Source: Streptomyces longispororuber
Lineage (GTDB): Bacteria > Actinomycetota > Actinomycetes > Streptomycetales > Streptomycetaceae
DNA length: 42,152 bases
NCBI RefSeq assembly: GCF_014656095.1
Contig: NZ_BNBT01000065.1
Location: forward strand, 1 to 42,152
Direction of reading: 5' to 3'
A program made the position numbers and the translations under genes. Shown here one piece after another: positions 12,907-21,149 of the stretch (its first letter is position 1; each line of letters starts with the position of its first letter). The notes under the pieces are model-generated. The model saw only the letters and a program-made list of their open reading frames with translations, was not told where the DNA came from and searched no databases.

Positions 12907-13429
12907 GTCCAGCCTCGTTCCACTCAGATCCGACAACGAAGAACGCATCAGCGGGCACGCCCGGGGACAGGCGGTCCTGCGTGGTTGTCTCAATGTTGAA
13001 CCATTGCCGTGTGGCAATAGGCCCAAGACTAGTCCGTCCGGCGGGGAGATAATCGAATCTTGGAATCGCACCGCGCGTCAACGCCGCTCCGCTCCCGGCG
13101 CGTGCAAGGGGGCGCGCCGTCCGGCGACTTGTGGGTGGGCGCCCGGCGACGGGCGTGGGCGGCTCGCGGCGAGCGCCCCGGCGGCTTGAGGGACACGGCC
13201 CGTGCTGGGTGTCCGGCGGCTCGCGGAACGCGGGGCCCGGTTTCCGGCCACGTATCCCGGAGGGCGATCCCAGACGTACCAGGGGGGCGGCGCGCAGCGG
13301 GTAAACGGTGCCTCAAGGGTGCGAAAGATCACCCCCGGCCCGCCCTGCCGGGGTGCCGTACAGTCGTCGCCAGTCGTCGTACTGGTGAGCGAGCGAGGCG
13401 CGGCCGGAGGGCCGGGAGACGGGGTGGGC
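12907..13429. promoter_or_regulatory. 523-bp divergent promoter region with a 6-4-6 palindrome
   Basis: ATTGCC (13003-13008) and GGCAAT (13013-13018) form a perfect inverted repeat in a locally AT-richer stretch, about 100 bp before the kinase start. Near 13360-13380 a CAGTCGTCGC unit is repeated in tandem, before the beta-helix gene, with TACAGT as a possible -10. Open frames crossing this region have arginine-rich, shadow-like translations, so no gene is called. Confidence 0.4.
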
Positions 13430-14773
13430 ATGTCGAAGGTCAGTCGCCGGGGGCTGTTGCGCGGCGGGGCGGCGGCCGGTGCCGCCACGGTCCTGTGGGG
13501 CGCGGCGTCGCCCGCGCGGGCCGGCGCGGCGGGCGTGAACCCGTCCGTCGCGGGCGAGGCCGCCCACGTCCGGGCGCTGCGCAGGGCCCTGGACGACGCG
13601 GCGGCCGGCATCGCGGGCCCGCACGGCGTCGACGGCAAGGGCCGGGTCATCGTGAAGGCCGGGTACGAGGGCGTTCCCACCTACACCCTGCTCGACACCC
13701 TGGTGATCGGCGGCAACACCGTGCTGGACGCGTCCGGCGCCCGGTTCGTCGCCAAGTTCGGCACCACCACCCGTACGTACACGCTGGACCGGAAGAACCA
13801 GCACTCGCCCACGCCCGTGTACGAGGCCGACGCCCAGGGCGCGTTCACCGCGCCCGCCGTCAGCGGGGCAAAGGCCGCCACCATGCTCGTCAACCACGTC
13901 CCCGGCCCCGCCACGAAGGGCTACGCGGCCCCCGGGAACATCATGGTCAAGGGCGGCGAGTGGGACCCCGTCTCGGCCTGGGTCTGGCAGGACTCGGGCC
14001 CGGCCAGGGCCCGCGCCGACAAGGCCCCGCCGATGAACGTGCTGACCTTCGTCCACACCCAGGACGTCGAGGTCGCGGACGTGACGGTGTGGAACGTCAA
14101 GTGGTGGCACGCGGTGGAGCTCAACGCCGTGCGCCGGGGCGTGGTCCGGGACTGCTTCTTCAAGGGCTGGGTGGAGGACCCGACGCAGGGTCTCTGGCAC
14201 GGCGAGGCGATCCAGCTCGACCTGCCCCTGGCCGGCAACACCTGGGCCGGCGCGAGCGACGGCACACCGACCGTGGACGTACGGGTGCTGCGCAACCACG
14301 CGGGCCCGTCCGGCTCCCAGCCCTCCTGGGCGAAGCTGGTCGGCTCGCACACGGGTGGCGAGAAGGTCGGCCAGGTGCACGCGCGCGTCCTCATCGAGGG
14401 CAACGTCGTCGACGGCGCCAAGTGGGACGCCGTCGGCGTGATGAACACCACCGCCGTCACCGTGCGCGGCAACACGGTCAACGACAGTGTCGGCGGCGTC
14501 TACGTCAGCTCCCTGACGGCGCGGACGACCGACCGGCCGCCGGTCCCGGTCGGCCCGAACCCCGTCTCGGGGGTCGACATCGTCGACAACCGCGTCACGG
14601 TGGCGGCGGGCGCTTCCGGCGCCCGGCGCAACGCGGTGCGGGTGAACGCGGACACGGCCGGGTTCGTCTCACCGGTCAGCGACGTCGCGGTCACCGGCAA
14701 CACGGTCGGCGGCGCGGGCTTCTCCTACGGCGCGCACGTGACGTTCCGGCCCGGCACCACACCACAGCGCTGA
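13430..14773 (+). CDS. Tat-exported right-handed beta-helix protein (pectate-lyase-like fold)
   Basis: 447 residues from ATG 13430. The N-terminus SKVSRRGLLRGGAAAGAATV is a twin-arginine signal, with a likely cut after ASPARA (residue about 30). The mature protein has repeated short beta-strand turns (NVLTFVHTQDVEVADVTVWN, VLIEGNVVDGAKWDAVGVMN, VTVRGNTVNDSVGGVYVS, VDIVDNRVTV, VAVTGNTVGGAGFSYG) typical of parallel beta-helix proteins acting on polysaccharides. No lyase or hydrolase catalytic set is certain, so the substrate is open. It may be a glycan-binding or -cleaving secreted protein; export in folded form fits a cofactor or rapid folding. Confidence 0.85.
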   Translation: MSKVSRRGLLRGGAAAGAATVLWGAASPARAGAAGVNPSVAGEAAHVRALRRALDDAAAGIAGPHGVDGKGRVIVKAGYEGVPTYTLLDTLVIGGNTVLDASGARFVAKFGTTTRTYTLDRKNQHSPTPVYEADAQGAFTAPAVSGAKAATMLVNHVPGPATKGYAAPGNIMVKGGEWDPVSAWVWQDSGPARARADKAPPMNVLTFVHTQDVEVADVTVWNVKWWHAVELNAVRRGVVRDCFFKGWVEDPTQGLWHGEAIQLDLPLAGNTWAGASDGTPTVDVRVLRNHAGPSGSQPSWAKLVGSHTGGEKVGQVHARVLIEGNVVDGAKWDAVGVMNTTAVTVRGNTVNDSVGGVYVSSLTARTTDRPPVPVGPNPVSGVDIVDNRVTVAAGASGARRNAVRVNADTAGFVSPVSDVAVTGNTVGGAGFSYGAHVTFRPGTTPQR

Positions 14774-14970
14774 GGGCGGCGCCCCGCAGACCGGTCCCGG
14801 CAGGGGGGTGCCATCCGTCGGGGACCGGCACCGCCCGTCGGGAGCCGGGTCCCTCGGGAGCGGGCGCGGTGCCGAACATGGCCGCGGCCGTACACCTTGC
14901 CCGGTGAATCCGGCGGCTCGGGCAGGGCCGAACGGGTGGAGATGCGCCCGGAGGGGGTGGCAGGCGTCAC

Positions 14971-14976
14971 TACGAT
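14971..14976 (+). promoter_or_regulatory. Candidate -10 box (TACGAT) for a near-leaderless transcript
   Basis: TACGAT ends 8 bases before ATG 14985, which predicts a transcript starting within about two bases of the start codon. CGAGG just after the box could also serve as a weak ribosome site. Confidence 0.45.
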
Positions 14977-14984
14977 CCGAGGCC

Positions 14985-15494
14985 ATGACCTCTTCCACCG
15001 CCGTGAAGCCAGAGCAGCGGGGCTCCCTCCTGGGCACCCTCATCGTCATTCCCTGGGCCAACGAGCCCGCGCCCGACTCCGGCGACGCCGTGACGCCGTT
15101 CCTGCTGGTGTGCTCCCGCGGGGACGGCCGCGACGGGCCCGAGGCGGGCGCGGAGGCGCTGCGCGCCGAGCTGGAGAAGGCCGGTCTCACGGTCGGCTCG
15201 GGCGGCACGGACCTGACCCGCGTCGGCCGGTCCCCCATCACGCTGCTGGTCGAGGCCGGCCAGGCGGCGCTGAACATGCCCTTCCTCCAGGTGCAGTGCC
15301 CGGTGTCCCCGCAGTGGCAGCAGGCGGCTCAGGAGAGCGGCCGGGCCCACCTGATCTGCACGGTACGTCCGTTCCCCGAGGCCGTGCAGGGCGAGCCGGT
15401 CGGCGCCGAGGAGCTGCGTGCCTTCGTCTCGGACGAGCGGATGGTGCCGACCAGCGCCCGCTGCCTGCTGCCGGTGCGCAGGGTCCGTACCTGA
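14985..15494 (+). CDS. DUF5949-like protein of unknown function
   Basis: 169 residues from ATG 14985. Soluble, mixed alpha/beta composition (GTLIVIPWANEPAPDSGDAVTPFLLVCSRGD..., SPITLLVEAGQAALNMPFLQVQCPVSPQWQQAA). No signal peptide, membrane segment or known catalytic motif is visible. The family assignment, from memory of Streptomyces proteins of this length and pattern, is tentative. The gene stands alone, ends at a strong hairpin and may be leaderless. Confidence 0.75.
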   Translation: MTSSTAVKPEQRGSLLGTLIVIPWANEPAPDSGDAVTPFLLVCSRGDGRDGPEAGAEALRAELEKAGLTVGSGGTDLTRVGRSPITLLVEAGQAALNMPFLQVQCPVSPQWQQAAQESGRAHLICTVRPFPEAVQGEPVGAEELRAFVSDERMVPTSARCLLPVRRVRT

Positions 15495-15527
15495 GGTCCG
15501 TACCTGATACGCACGACCGGTCTCACA

Positions 15528-15571
15528 CGCCCCGGGGGCGCGGACGGACACCCGTCCGCGCCCCCGGGGCG
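15528..15571. terminator. Strong hairpin between convergent genes
   Basis: Two 20-base arms (15528-15547 and 15552-15571) are perfectly complementary around a 4-base loop, ACAC; the stem includes CCCCGGGGGCGCGGACGG. It lies after the DUF5949-like gene and before the convergent VOC gene, so it can stop transcription from both sides. Confidence 0.85.
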
Positions 15572-15619
15572 CTGTCGCGCCGGGGCGCTTGCCCGTCGGC
15601 GCCGGGCGCGGGGCGGGGG

Positions 15620-16030
15620 TCAGCGGCATTCCTGGATGCGGACCAGGTTGCCCGCGGGGTCGCGGAAGGCGCAGTCGCGCACGCCGTACGGCTGGTCGGT
15701 GGGCTCCTGGGCCACGTCGGCGCCGCCGGCCCGCACCCGCGCGAAGCAGGCGTCGAGGTCGTCGGTGGCCAGCACGATGGTGGCGTAGGTGCCCTTGGCC
15801 ATCATCTCGGCGATGGTGCGGCGCTCGTCCGGGGTCACGCCGGGGTCCGTGCCCGGCGGTTCCAGGACGATGTGGGTGCCGGGCTGGTCGGCGGGGCCGA
15901 CCGTGATCCAGCGGTCGCCGTCGATGGCCACGTCGCTACGGACCTCGAAGCCGAGGGAGTCGCGGTAGAAGGCCAGGGAGGCGTCCGGGTCGGAGTGCGG
16001 CAGGAAGCTCGCGTGGATGGTGACGTCCAT
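15620..16030 (-). CDS. VOC-superfamily (glyoxalase-like) protein
   Basis: 136 residues if started at ATG 16030; a GTG at 16048 would add six. The VOC pattern is clear: MDVTIHASFLPHSDPDASLAFYRDSLGFEV, then GTYATIVLATDDLDACFARVRAGGADV and a final FRDPAGNLVRIQECR. The conserved His and the C-terminal Glu that usually bind metal are plausible (H7 and E134). Family members include glyoxalases, dioxygenases and antibiotic-resistance proteins; the substrate cannot be predicted. Confidence 0.85.
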   Translation of the reverse strand: MDVTIHASFLPHSDPDASLAFYRDSLGFEVRSDVAIDGDRWITVGPADQPGTHIVLEPPGTDPGVTPDERRTIAEMMAKGTYATIVLATDDLDACFARVRAGGADVAQEPTDQPYGVRDCAFRDPAGNLVRIQECR

Positions 16031-16102
16031 GACGTGCACGCTAGGCACGGCGGTGCGACCCGCGCTTCTTCGATCCTGACCGGTTCGACCCTGGCCGCGG
16101 TC

Positions 16103-16747
16103 TCAACGGGCGCGCCGCGGGAAGATGTCGGCCTTGCCGTCCGTGTCGCCGGGGACGACGTCGGCGGCCGGGCTGTCGAAGACGAGGCGGCCCTTGTCCG
16201 CGAGCGCGCCGGGCACGCCCCGGGCGTGGGCGTGGACGACGGTCTCGTGGCCGCTCGGGAGGCGGAGCAGGCGCAGATCGGAGGCCGTCGGCGCTGAAGG
16301 CGGGGTCCTGGAGGGATTCCCTGATCCGCCGCACCTCGCCGGTGGCGTTGTCGCGGATGTGCACGGAGCCCGGCGGGCGGGGTGTGTGCTCGGGGGTGAG
16401 GTTGGTGGCGCCGCTGTGGACGAGGGTGTACGCGCCGTTGCGCGACAGGGTGGCGTGACTGGACGCCCCGTCGGCCTGGGTGCCCTCGGCGGCGACGGAG
16501 ACGCGTTCCACGGGCGGCGCGGGTGGCGCGGGTGGCGCGGGGGCCTGCGAGGCCGTCGCGGCAGGGCGGTCGCGGGCAGGGCGGCGGTGGCGGCGACGGC
16601 GCCCGGGGCGAAGGACACTACGGCGGTCAGGCGCAGGCGTGCGGCGGCACGGGGGCGCGCGGCGGCACGGGGGCGCGCTGTCGAGGTCGGGCGCGCGGTC
16701 GGGCGCAGGCGTAACGCGCGCGTACGGACCCGTGCGGTCGAGGACAT
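16103..16747 (-). pseudogene. TolB/PD40-like beta-propeller fragment with compensating frameshifts
   Basis: From ATG 16747 one frame encodes a basic N-terminus and a signal-like hydrophobic stretch (LTAVVSFAPGAVAATAALPATA), and the same frame ends in LRLLRLPSGHETVVHAHARGV...FDSPAADVVPGDTDGKADIF with TGA at 16103-16105. The middle (about 16285-16525) makes sense only in a different frame: RVSVAAEGTQADG, HATLSRNGAYTLVHSGATNLTPE, RIRESLQDPAFSADG. These are TolB-type propeller blades. Two opposite shifts thus restore the original frame, and no stop interrupts it. At about 210 residues it holds too few blades for a full propeller. It is either a decaying gene or carries two sequence errors. Confidence 0.6.
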
Positions 16748-17112
16748 GGTTCCCCCCAAGGCGTGTGATCCCCGGCCCGACACCGAGGGCTCCCGCGGAG
16801 ACGAGCCCACCACCCACCACACGGCGATCGCCCAGAAGGCGTACGACCTGGACGGCGCCGCGGCCCCGTCCCTGGTGGCGCGCACGCGCGGGCCCCACGG
16901 CCGGACATCCGGCGGCCCTTTACGCCGGTCGTCCTGGTGCCCGCCCCGGTGCGGGGCTCCGGTCGTCCTGGTGCCCGCCTCGATACGGGCCCGGGTCGGG
17001 GCGGCGGCCGCACCCGTGCGTCACGCCCTCGGCGAGATCGCGCGCGGTGACCTGTGAGACTGGCTCCTTCCGGCCGCCGCGTTCCCGGCGGCGCCGACGA
17101 CGAGGAGTTCGT
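16748..17112. other. Intergenic region with a 21-bp direct repeat
   Basis: 365 bases between divergent genes. A 21-bp sequence (CCGGTCGTCCTGGTG plus CCCGCC) occurs at 16925-16945 and 16959-16979, 34 bp apart. No persuasive gene or promoter consensus is seen. Confidence 0.5.
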
Positions 17113-18108
17113 GTGGACGTACAGGACCGTTCCCGGCCGGTCAGCCCGGCACCCGCCGACGTGTGGATGCTGGTGGTGCAGCACCCCACCGCGCTGCGCA
17201 GGTCCACCCGCGAACTCGCCACCGCGCTGGCCGCCGCCCACGGCAGCCGCTTCGCGGTGTGGCACACCGACGAGCTGCTCTTCGGCGTCGAGGGCGGGCG
17301 GCTGGTGCTGCGCACCCTGGGCGGCGTCGAGCTGCCCGCGCCCGAGGTGGTGTGCGTGCGCCAGGTCGCCGGGCCGATGCGCGACGACCGCGAGGTGACG
17401 CTGCTGCGGCACCTGGAGCGCATGGGCAGCACGCTGGTCAACTCCGTCGACGCCCAGCTCAACAGCCGCAACAAGGTCTGGCAGCTCCAGGAACTGGCCC
17501 TGGCGGGGCTGCCGGTGCCGGACACGCTGTCGTACGCGACCGCGCCGCTGGAAGGCGTCGTACGCAGCAACCACCTGCGGACGCCGTGCGTGGTGAAGTC
17601 CGTGCGCGGCTCCCGGGGCGGGCAGGTCTTCCTCGCGCCCGACGCCCGGCTGCTGCGCCAGGTGGCCGGGAGCCTCCAGCGGGAGGCGCCGTTCCTCTTC
17701 CAGGAGCTGGTGGCGTCCTCGCACGGCCGCTGTCTGCGCGTGGTCGTGGTGGACGGCGAGCCCGTGGACACGGTGCTGCACACCTCCGGCGGGGACGCCC
17801 TCACCGCCAACATCGCCCAGGGCGGCTCCGCCACCCCGTGCCCGGGCCGCTACCCGCGGGCGGAGGAGCTCGCGGTGCGCGCCGCCGCGGCCGTGGGCCT
17901 GGACATCGCCGGGGTGGACCTGCTGTTCGCGGGCGAGGACGCCTACACCGTCTGCGAGGTGAACGCCGTCCCCGGCTGGCGCCCCTTCATGACCGCGGTC
18001 GCCCCGGCCATCACCGCGTGCCTCGCGCGCCGTCTCGCCGACCGCGAGCGCTCGGGCCGCCGCGCTCCGGCGGCGCACGGAGCGGGGCAGCTCGCCCGGG
18101 AAGCGTGA
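17113..18108 (+). CDS. ATP-grasp ligase, RimK-like
   Basis: 331 residues from GTG 17113, with GAGGAG about 5 bases upstream. An N-terminal pre-ATP-grasp domain (VWMLVVQHPTALRRSTRELATALAA, residues about 14-95) is followed by the ATP-grasp fold: NSRNKVWQLQELALAGLPVPDT, CVVKSVRGSRGGQVFL (ATP-binding lysine and glycine loop), PFLFQELV, LRVVVVDGEPV, and metal-binding GVDLLFAGEDAYTVCEVNAVPGW with Asp, Glu and Asn. Such enzymes join a carboxylate to an amine through an acyl-phosphate (e.g. RimK glutamate ligase, lysine-biosynthesis LysX, peptide maturases). No short precursor-peptide gene, LysW-like carrier or partner is evident nearby, so the substrate is open. Confidence 0.85.
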   Translation: MDVQDRSRPVSPAPADVWMLVVQHPTALRRSTRELATALAAAHGSRFAVWHTDELLFGVEGGRLVLRTLGGVELPAPEVVCVRQVAGPMRDDREVTLLRHLERMGSTLVNSVDAQLNSRNKVWQLQELALAGLPVPDTLSYATAPLEGVVRSNHLRTPCVVKSVRGSRGGQVFLAPDARLLRQVAGSLQREAPFLFQELVASSHGRCLRVVVVDGEPVDTVLHTSGGDALTANIAQGGSATPCPGRYPRAEELAVRAAAAVGLDIAGVDLLFAGEDAYTVCEVNAVPGWRPFMTAVAPAITACLARRLADRERSGRRAPAAHGAGQLAREA

Positions 18109-18296
18109 CGTCAGGCCGGTCGAGCCCGGTCCCAGTCTTCGCGGCCCTGCCCTGCGTGCGGCGGCGTCCGCCGCACGGCGGTGTTCTGTTGAGTGGAACT
18201 GTCCTGGCCCGCGTGCGGCGGCGCTCGGCATAGTCGACGGGCCCGCGCCGGGTGTGCGCGGGCGCTGTGACGAGGTCGCGGAGCCGAGGAGGAACG

Positions 18297-19343
18297 ATGC
18301 GGGAGTCAGGGACGGGCACGTCACTCAGCCGTCGCCGCTTACTGGGCCTGGGGGCGGCGGCCGTCGCCGCGGCGGGGGTCCACGGGTTCGCCGCTCCCCC
18401 GGCCCCCGGGGCGGAGCGCTCCGGGCGGGGGAGAACGAGCGTCAGCGACGGCAGCACCTTCATGGCCTGGCGGGGTCTGGGCGAGGACCGGCGGGTCTGG
18501 TGGAACGGCCTGCGCGGCGACGGCGGCTGGACCGGGCCCCAGCCCGTGCCGGGCGCACTGAGCAGCGCGGGTGTCGCTCTGGCCGGGCCGTCCGGCGGGC
18601 CGTTGCACATGGCCTGGAAAGGCGTCGAGGGCGACGAGCGGATCTGGTGGAACCGGTTCGACGGCGCGACCTGGTCCGGGGCCGAGCCGGTGCCGGGCGC
18701 CCTCACGAGCGTGGGCCCGGCACTCGCCCCGTACGCGGGTGTCCTCATGGCGTGGAAGGGCGTCTCGGGGGACCAACGCGTCTTCTGGAACAGCCGCTTC
18801 GGCGGGTGGACGGGGCCGCAGGTCGTCCCCGGCGCCCTCACCAGCTTCACGCCCGCCGTGGCCGTCGACCACATCGGCACGTACGGCCTACCCCGCATGG
18901 CCTGGAAGGGCGTCGAGGGGGACGAGCGGATCTGGTGGAACACCTACCGCGGCGGCAGCACCGGGGCCAACGACTGGTCCGGCGCACAGGTGGTGTCCGG
19001 CGCCCTGACCAGCGGTGGCGTCGCGCTGGCGGGCCCGCCCGGAGGCGGCCTGCACCTGGCCTGGAAGGGCGTCGGGAACGACCAGCGCGTCTTCTGGAGC
19101 CGCCTGTACCCGAACTCGGCCTCCTGGACGGCACCGCGGCCGGTGCCCGGCGCGCTCACCAGCGTCGGGCCGGCCCTCGCGGTGTACAGCGGCTCCGTCT
19201 ACATGACCTGGAAGGGCGCCGGCGGTGACGAGCGCATCTGGTGCAGCAGGTTCCCCCTGCCCGGTGACACGTGGACGGTTCCCCAGCCGGTCGACGGCGC
19301 CCTCACCGCGTTCCGCCCGGCACTGGCCACGATCGGACTCTGA
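18297..19343 (+). CDS. Tat-exported six-repeat beta-propeller protein, TTA-containing
   Basis: 348 residues from ATG 18297, preceded by GAGGAGG. The signal SLSRRRLLGLGAAAVAAAG is twin-arginine type. The mature part consists of six repeats of about 50 residues, each of the form MAWKGVEGDERIWWN...W.GPQ.VPGALTS.GPAL. The repeats are rich in Trp and in GDERIWW/NDQRVFW cores, resembling tectonin- or PLL-type lectin propellers. A carbohydrate-binding exported protein is the simplest reading, but no catalytic residues are evident. Codon 15 (18339-18341), inside the RRRLLG signal motif, is TTA, so translation should need the bldA leucine tRNA. Confidence 0.85.
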   Translation: MRESGTGTSLSRRRLLGLGAAAVAAAGVHGFAAPPAPGAERSGRGRTSVSDGSTFMAWRGLGEDRRVWWNGLRGDGGWTGPQPVPGALSSAGVALAGPSGGPLHMAWKGVEGDERIWWNRFDGATWSGAEPVPGALTSVGPALAPYAGVLMAWKGVSGDQRVFWNSRFGGWTGPQVVPGALTSFTPAVAVDHIGTYGLPRMAWKGVEGDERIWWNTYRGGSTGANDWSGAQVVSGALTSGGVALAGPPGGGLHLAWKGVGNDQRVFWSRLYPNSASWTAPRPVPGALTSVGPALAVYSGSVYMTWKGAGGDERIWCSRFPLPGDTWTVPQPVDGALTAFRPALATIGL

Positions 19344-19368
19344 GCGAGCGGAGTACGGCGAGCGGAGT

Positions 19369-19405
19369 ACCGGGCCCGTCCGGCGGCGACCGGACGGGAC
19401 CCGGT
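19369..19405. terminator. Bidirectional hairpin between propeller and transporter genes
   Basis: ACCGGGCCCGTCCGG (19369-19383) pairs with CCGGACGGGACCCGGT (19390-19405), with a single bulged base and a 6-base loop. It lies between the convergent propeller gene and the last gene of the nar operon. A 13-bp direct repeat, GCGAGCGGAGTAC, at 19344-19356 and 19358-19370 precedes it. Confidence 0.75.
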
Positions 19406-19437
19406 GCCGGTCCGCCGAGGCCGCTGAGTGCGGCGCG

Positions 19438-20439
19438 TCACAGCCGGGCCGGGCGGTGCGACGCCAGCGCGAGGCCCTGCACCGTCAGCCACACCGTCGC
19501 CGCGCTCCAGGCGAGGGGGAGCGCGACGGCCGTGGGCGCGGGGTGGGTCACCGTGGCGGTGACGCGCAGGGTGGCGGTGGCGTACATGCCGACGGGGAAG
19601 ACAACGCACCACAGGGCGGGCTCGTAGGACAGGGGCACGCGGTGGTGCAGGTGGCGCCAGCAGCCGGTGGCGAGCAGCGGCGGGATGAGCGTGCTCGCCC
19701 AGCTCCACAGGGTGACCACGGCGAGCGTCAGGGGGCCGTGCACTGCGTGGGGCCGGAAGCGGTCCTGGTCGAGGAGTTGGGTGCCCGCGAGGGTGCTGAT
19801 GGCCGCGGCTCCCATCGTGATCCAGTACGCCGGGGTGCAGCGGTCGGCCTCGGGCGGGTGGCGTATTAGCCGCCGGGTGACCACGGCAAGGGTGAGGGCG
19901 TACAACAGGACGCCGCACCACCACAGGGCGAGGGCCGGCGCCAGGAACACGCGCCGGGGCGGCAGGGCGGTGAGGCACAGGACGAGCGACTGGAGGCCGA
20001 CGGTGGCCAGGAACCAGGTGCCGTCGGCCTGCCGGGCGGCCGCCCGTGCGGTGGCACGCGGGAGGCGGGTGAGGGCGGTGGTCAGCGCCGTCCACACGGC
20101 GGCGGCCAGCGCGAGGAGGGCGTACGAGACGCCCCGCGCGGGCCCGTGGCCCAGGCGGGTGGCGAGGACGCCGGAGGCCGCGACGAAGGTGTAGTGCCCG
20201 AACAGGCGGGCCGGGTCGGTCAGTTCGGCCCGCAGATGGGCGCGGTGGCACAGGGCCTTGACGGCGCTCGCCGCGAGGAGGAGCGCGTAGGTGGCGCAGG
20301 CGAGGGCGAGGAGCAGCGCCGAGGCGGTACGGGCCCCGGCCTCGGCCAGGGCCCGCGAGACGATGCCGGTGGCCATGACCGGGGCGAAGCACGCCGGGGG
20401 CAGGGCCCGGCACCGGTCGCGGAGCGCCTGGCGGCTCAC
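19438..20439 (-). CDS. SLAC1/TDT (TehA-like) anion transporter in the nar operon
   Basis: 333 residues from GTG 20439, overlapping the narI stop by GTGA. About ten hydrophobic segments follow the family start PPACFAPVMATGIVSRALAE, as in tellurite-resistance/dicarboxylate transporters and the plant SLAC1 anion channels. Later segments include LWSWASTLIPPLLATGCWRHL, PLSYEPALWCVVFPVGMYATAT and a C-terminal helix. SLAC1-type channels carry chloride and nitrate. Its place as the fifth gene of narGHJI, where an MFS NarK transporter would be expected, suggests nitrate or nitrite movement, but this is inference. Dicarboxylate or tellurite transport are alternatives. Operon end: hairpin at 19369-19405. 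Confidence 0.8.
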   Translation of the reverse strand: MSRQALRDRCRALPPACFAPVMATGIVSRALAEAGARTASALLLALACATYALLLAASAVKALCHRAHLRAELTDPARLFGHYTFVAASGVLATRLGHGPARGVSYALLALAAAVWTALTTALTRLPRATARAAARQADGTWFLATVGLQSLVLCLTALPPRRVFLAPALALWWCGVLLYALTLAVVTRRLIRHPPEADRCTPAYWITMGAAAISTLAGTQLLDQDRFRPHAVHGPLTLAVVTLWSWASTLIPPLLATGCWRHLHHRVPLSYEPALWCVVFPVGMYATATLRVTATVTHPAPTAVALPLAWSAATVWLTVQGLALASHRPARL

Positions 20440-21149
20440 CGGCGCGCGGTGCCGTTCCGTACCGCGGGCCGGGCGCCGCGGGAGCGGTAGACGATGTAGG
20501 GGCGGGCCAGGTAGCCGAGCGGCGCGGTGAAGGCGTGGACGAGGCGGCTGAAGGGCCACAGCGCGAACAGGGCGAGGCCGAGCAGGACGTGGGCCTGGTA
20601 CACGAAGGGGGCGGCGGACATGGCCGCTACGTCCGGGGCGAGGGCGAACAGGGAGCGGAACCACACGGAGACGCCGAGGCGGTAGTCGTAGTGGTGGGGT
20701 GGGACGGTGGTGGCGGTCGCGGCGAGCCCGGCCAGGAGCACCGCGGCGAGGACCGGGTAGACGGCGCGATCGCCGCGGCTGGTGGCGGCGCGCACGGCGG
20801 GCACGCGCAGCCGGCGGTGGAGCAGGACGGCGAGTCCGGCCAGCGTGGCGAGGCCCGCGGCGCCGCCGACGAGCAGCGCGTTGGCGTGGTACAGCCACTC
20901 GTGGACGTGGACGCGTTCGGTGACGGCCTCGGGGACGAGCAGGCCGATGACGTGTCCGACGACGACGAAGAGCAGGCCGTAGTGGAACAGGGGGCCGCCA
21001 ATCCGCAGCAGCCGGTGTTCGTGGAGCTGACTGGAGCGGGTGGTGAAGCCGAACCGGTCGTAGCGGTAGCGCCACGCGGTGCCGGTGACCAGGACGGTGG
21101 CGACGAGGTAGGGCAGCACGCCCCACAGGGCGGTGTGCAGGTGGTTCAC
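20436..21149 (-). CDS. narI: Respiratory nitrate reductase gamma subunit (cytochrome b)
   Basis: 237 residues from GTG 21149, overlapping narJ by GTGA. Five transmembrane helices are visible, starting with LHTALWGVLPYLVATVLVTGTAWRY. Haem-binding histidines match the family: FHYGLLFVVVGHVIG (two His on helix 2) and YQAHVLLGLALFALWPFSRLVHAF (two His on helix 5). It oxidises menaquinol at the outer face and passes electrons through its two b haems to NarH. Gene order narG-H-J-I is complete and continuous. Confidence 0.95.
   Translation of the reverse strand: MNHLHTALWGVLPYLVATVLVTGTAWRYRYDRFGFTTRSSQLHEHRLLRIGGPLFHYGLLFVVVGHVIGLLVPEAVTERVHVHEWLYHANALLVGGAAGLATLAGLAVLLHRRLRVPAVRAATSRGDRAVYPVLAAVLLAGLAATATTVPPHHYDYRLGVSVWFRSLFALAPDVAAMSAAPFVYQAHVLLGLALFALWPFSRLVHAFTAPLGYLARPYIVYRSRGARPAVRNGTARR

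Noticed and set aside
13060..14907. Plus-strand frame overlapping the beta-helix gene
   Set aside because: Arg/Gly-rich shadow; the overlapping frame has a Tat signal and beta-helix repeats.
16746..17057. Short plus-strand frame starting MVPPKACDPRPD
   Set aside because: Its start overlaps that of the opposite TolB-like gene, it has no ribosome site, and its second half is low-complexity.
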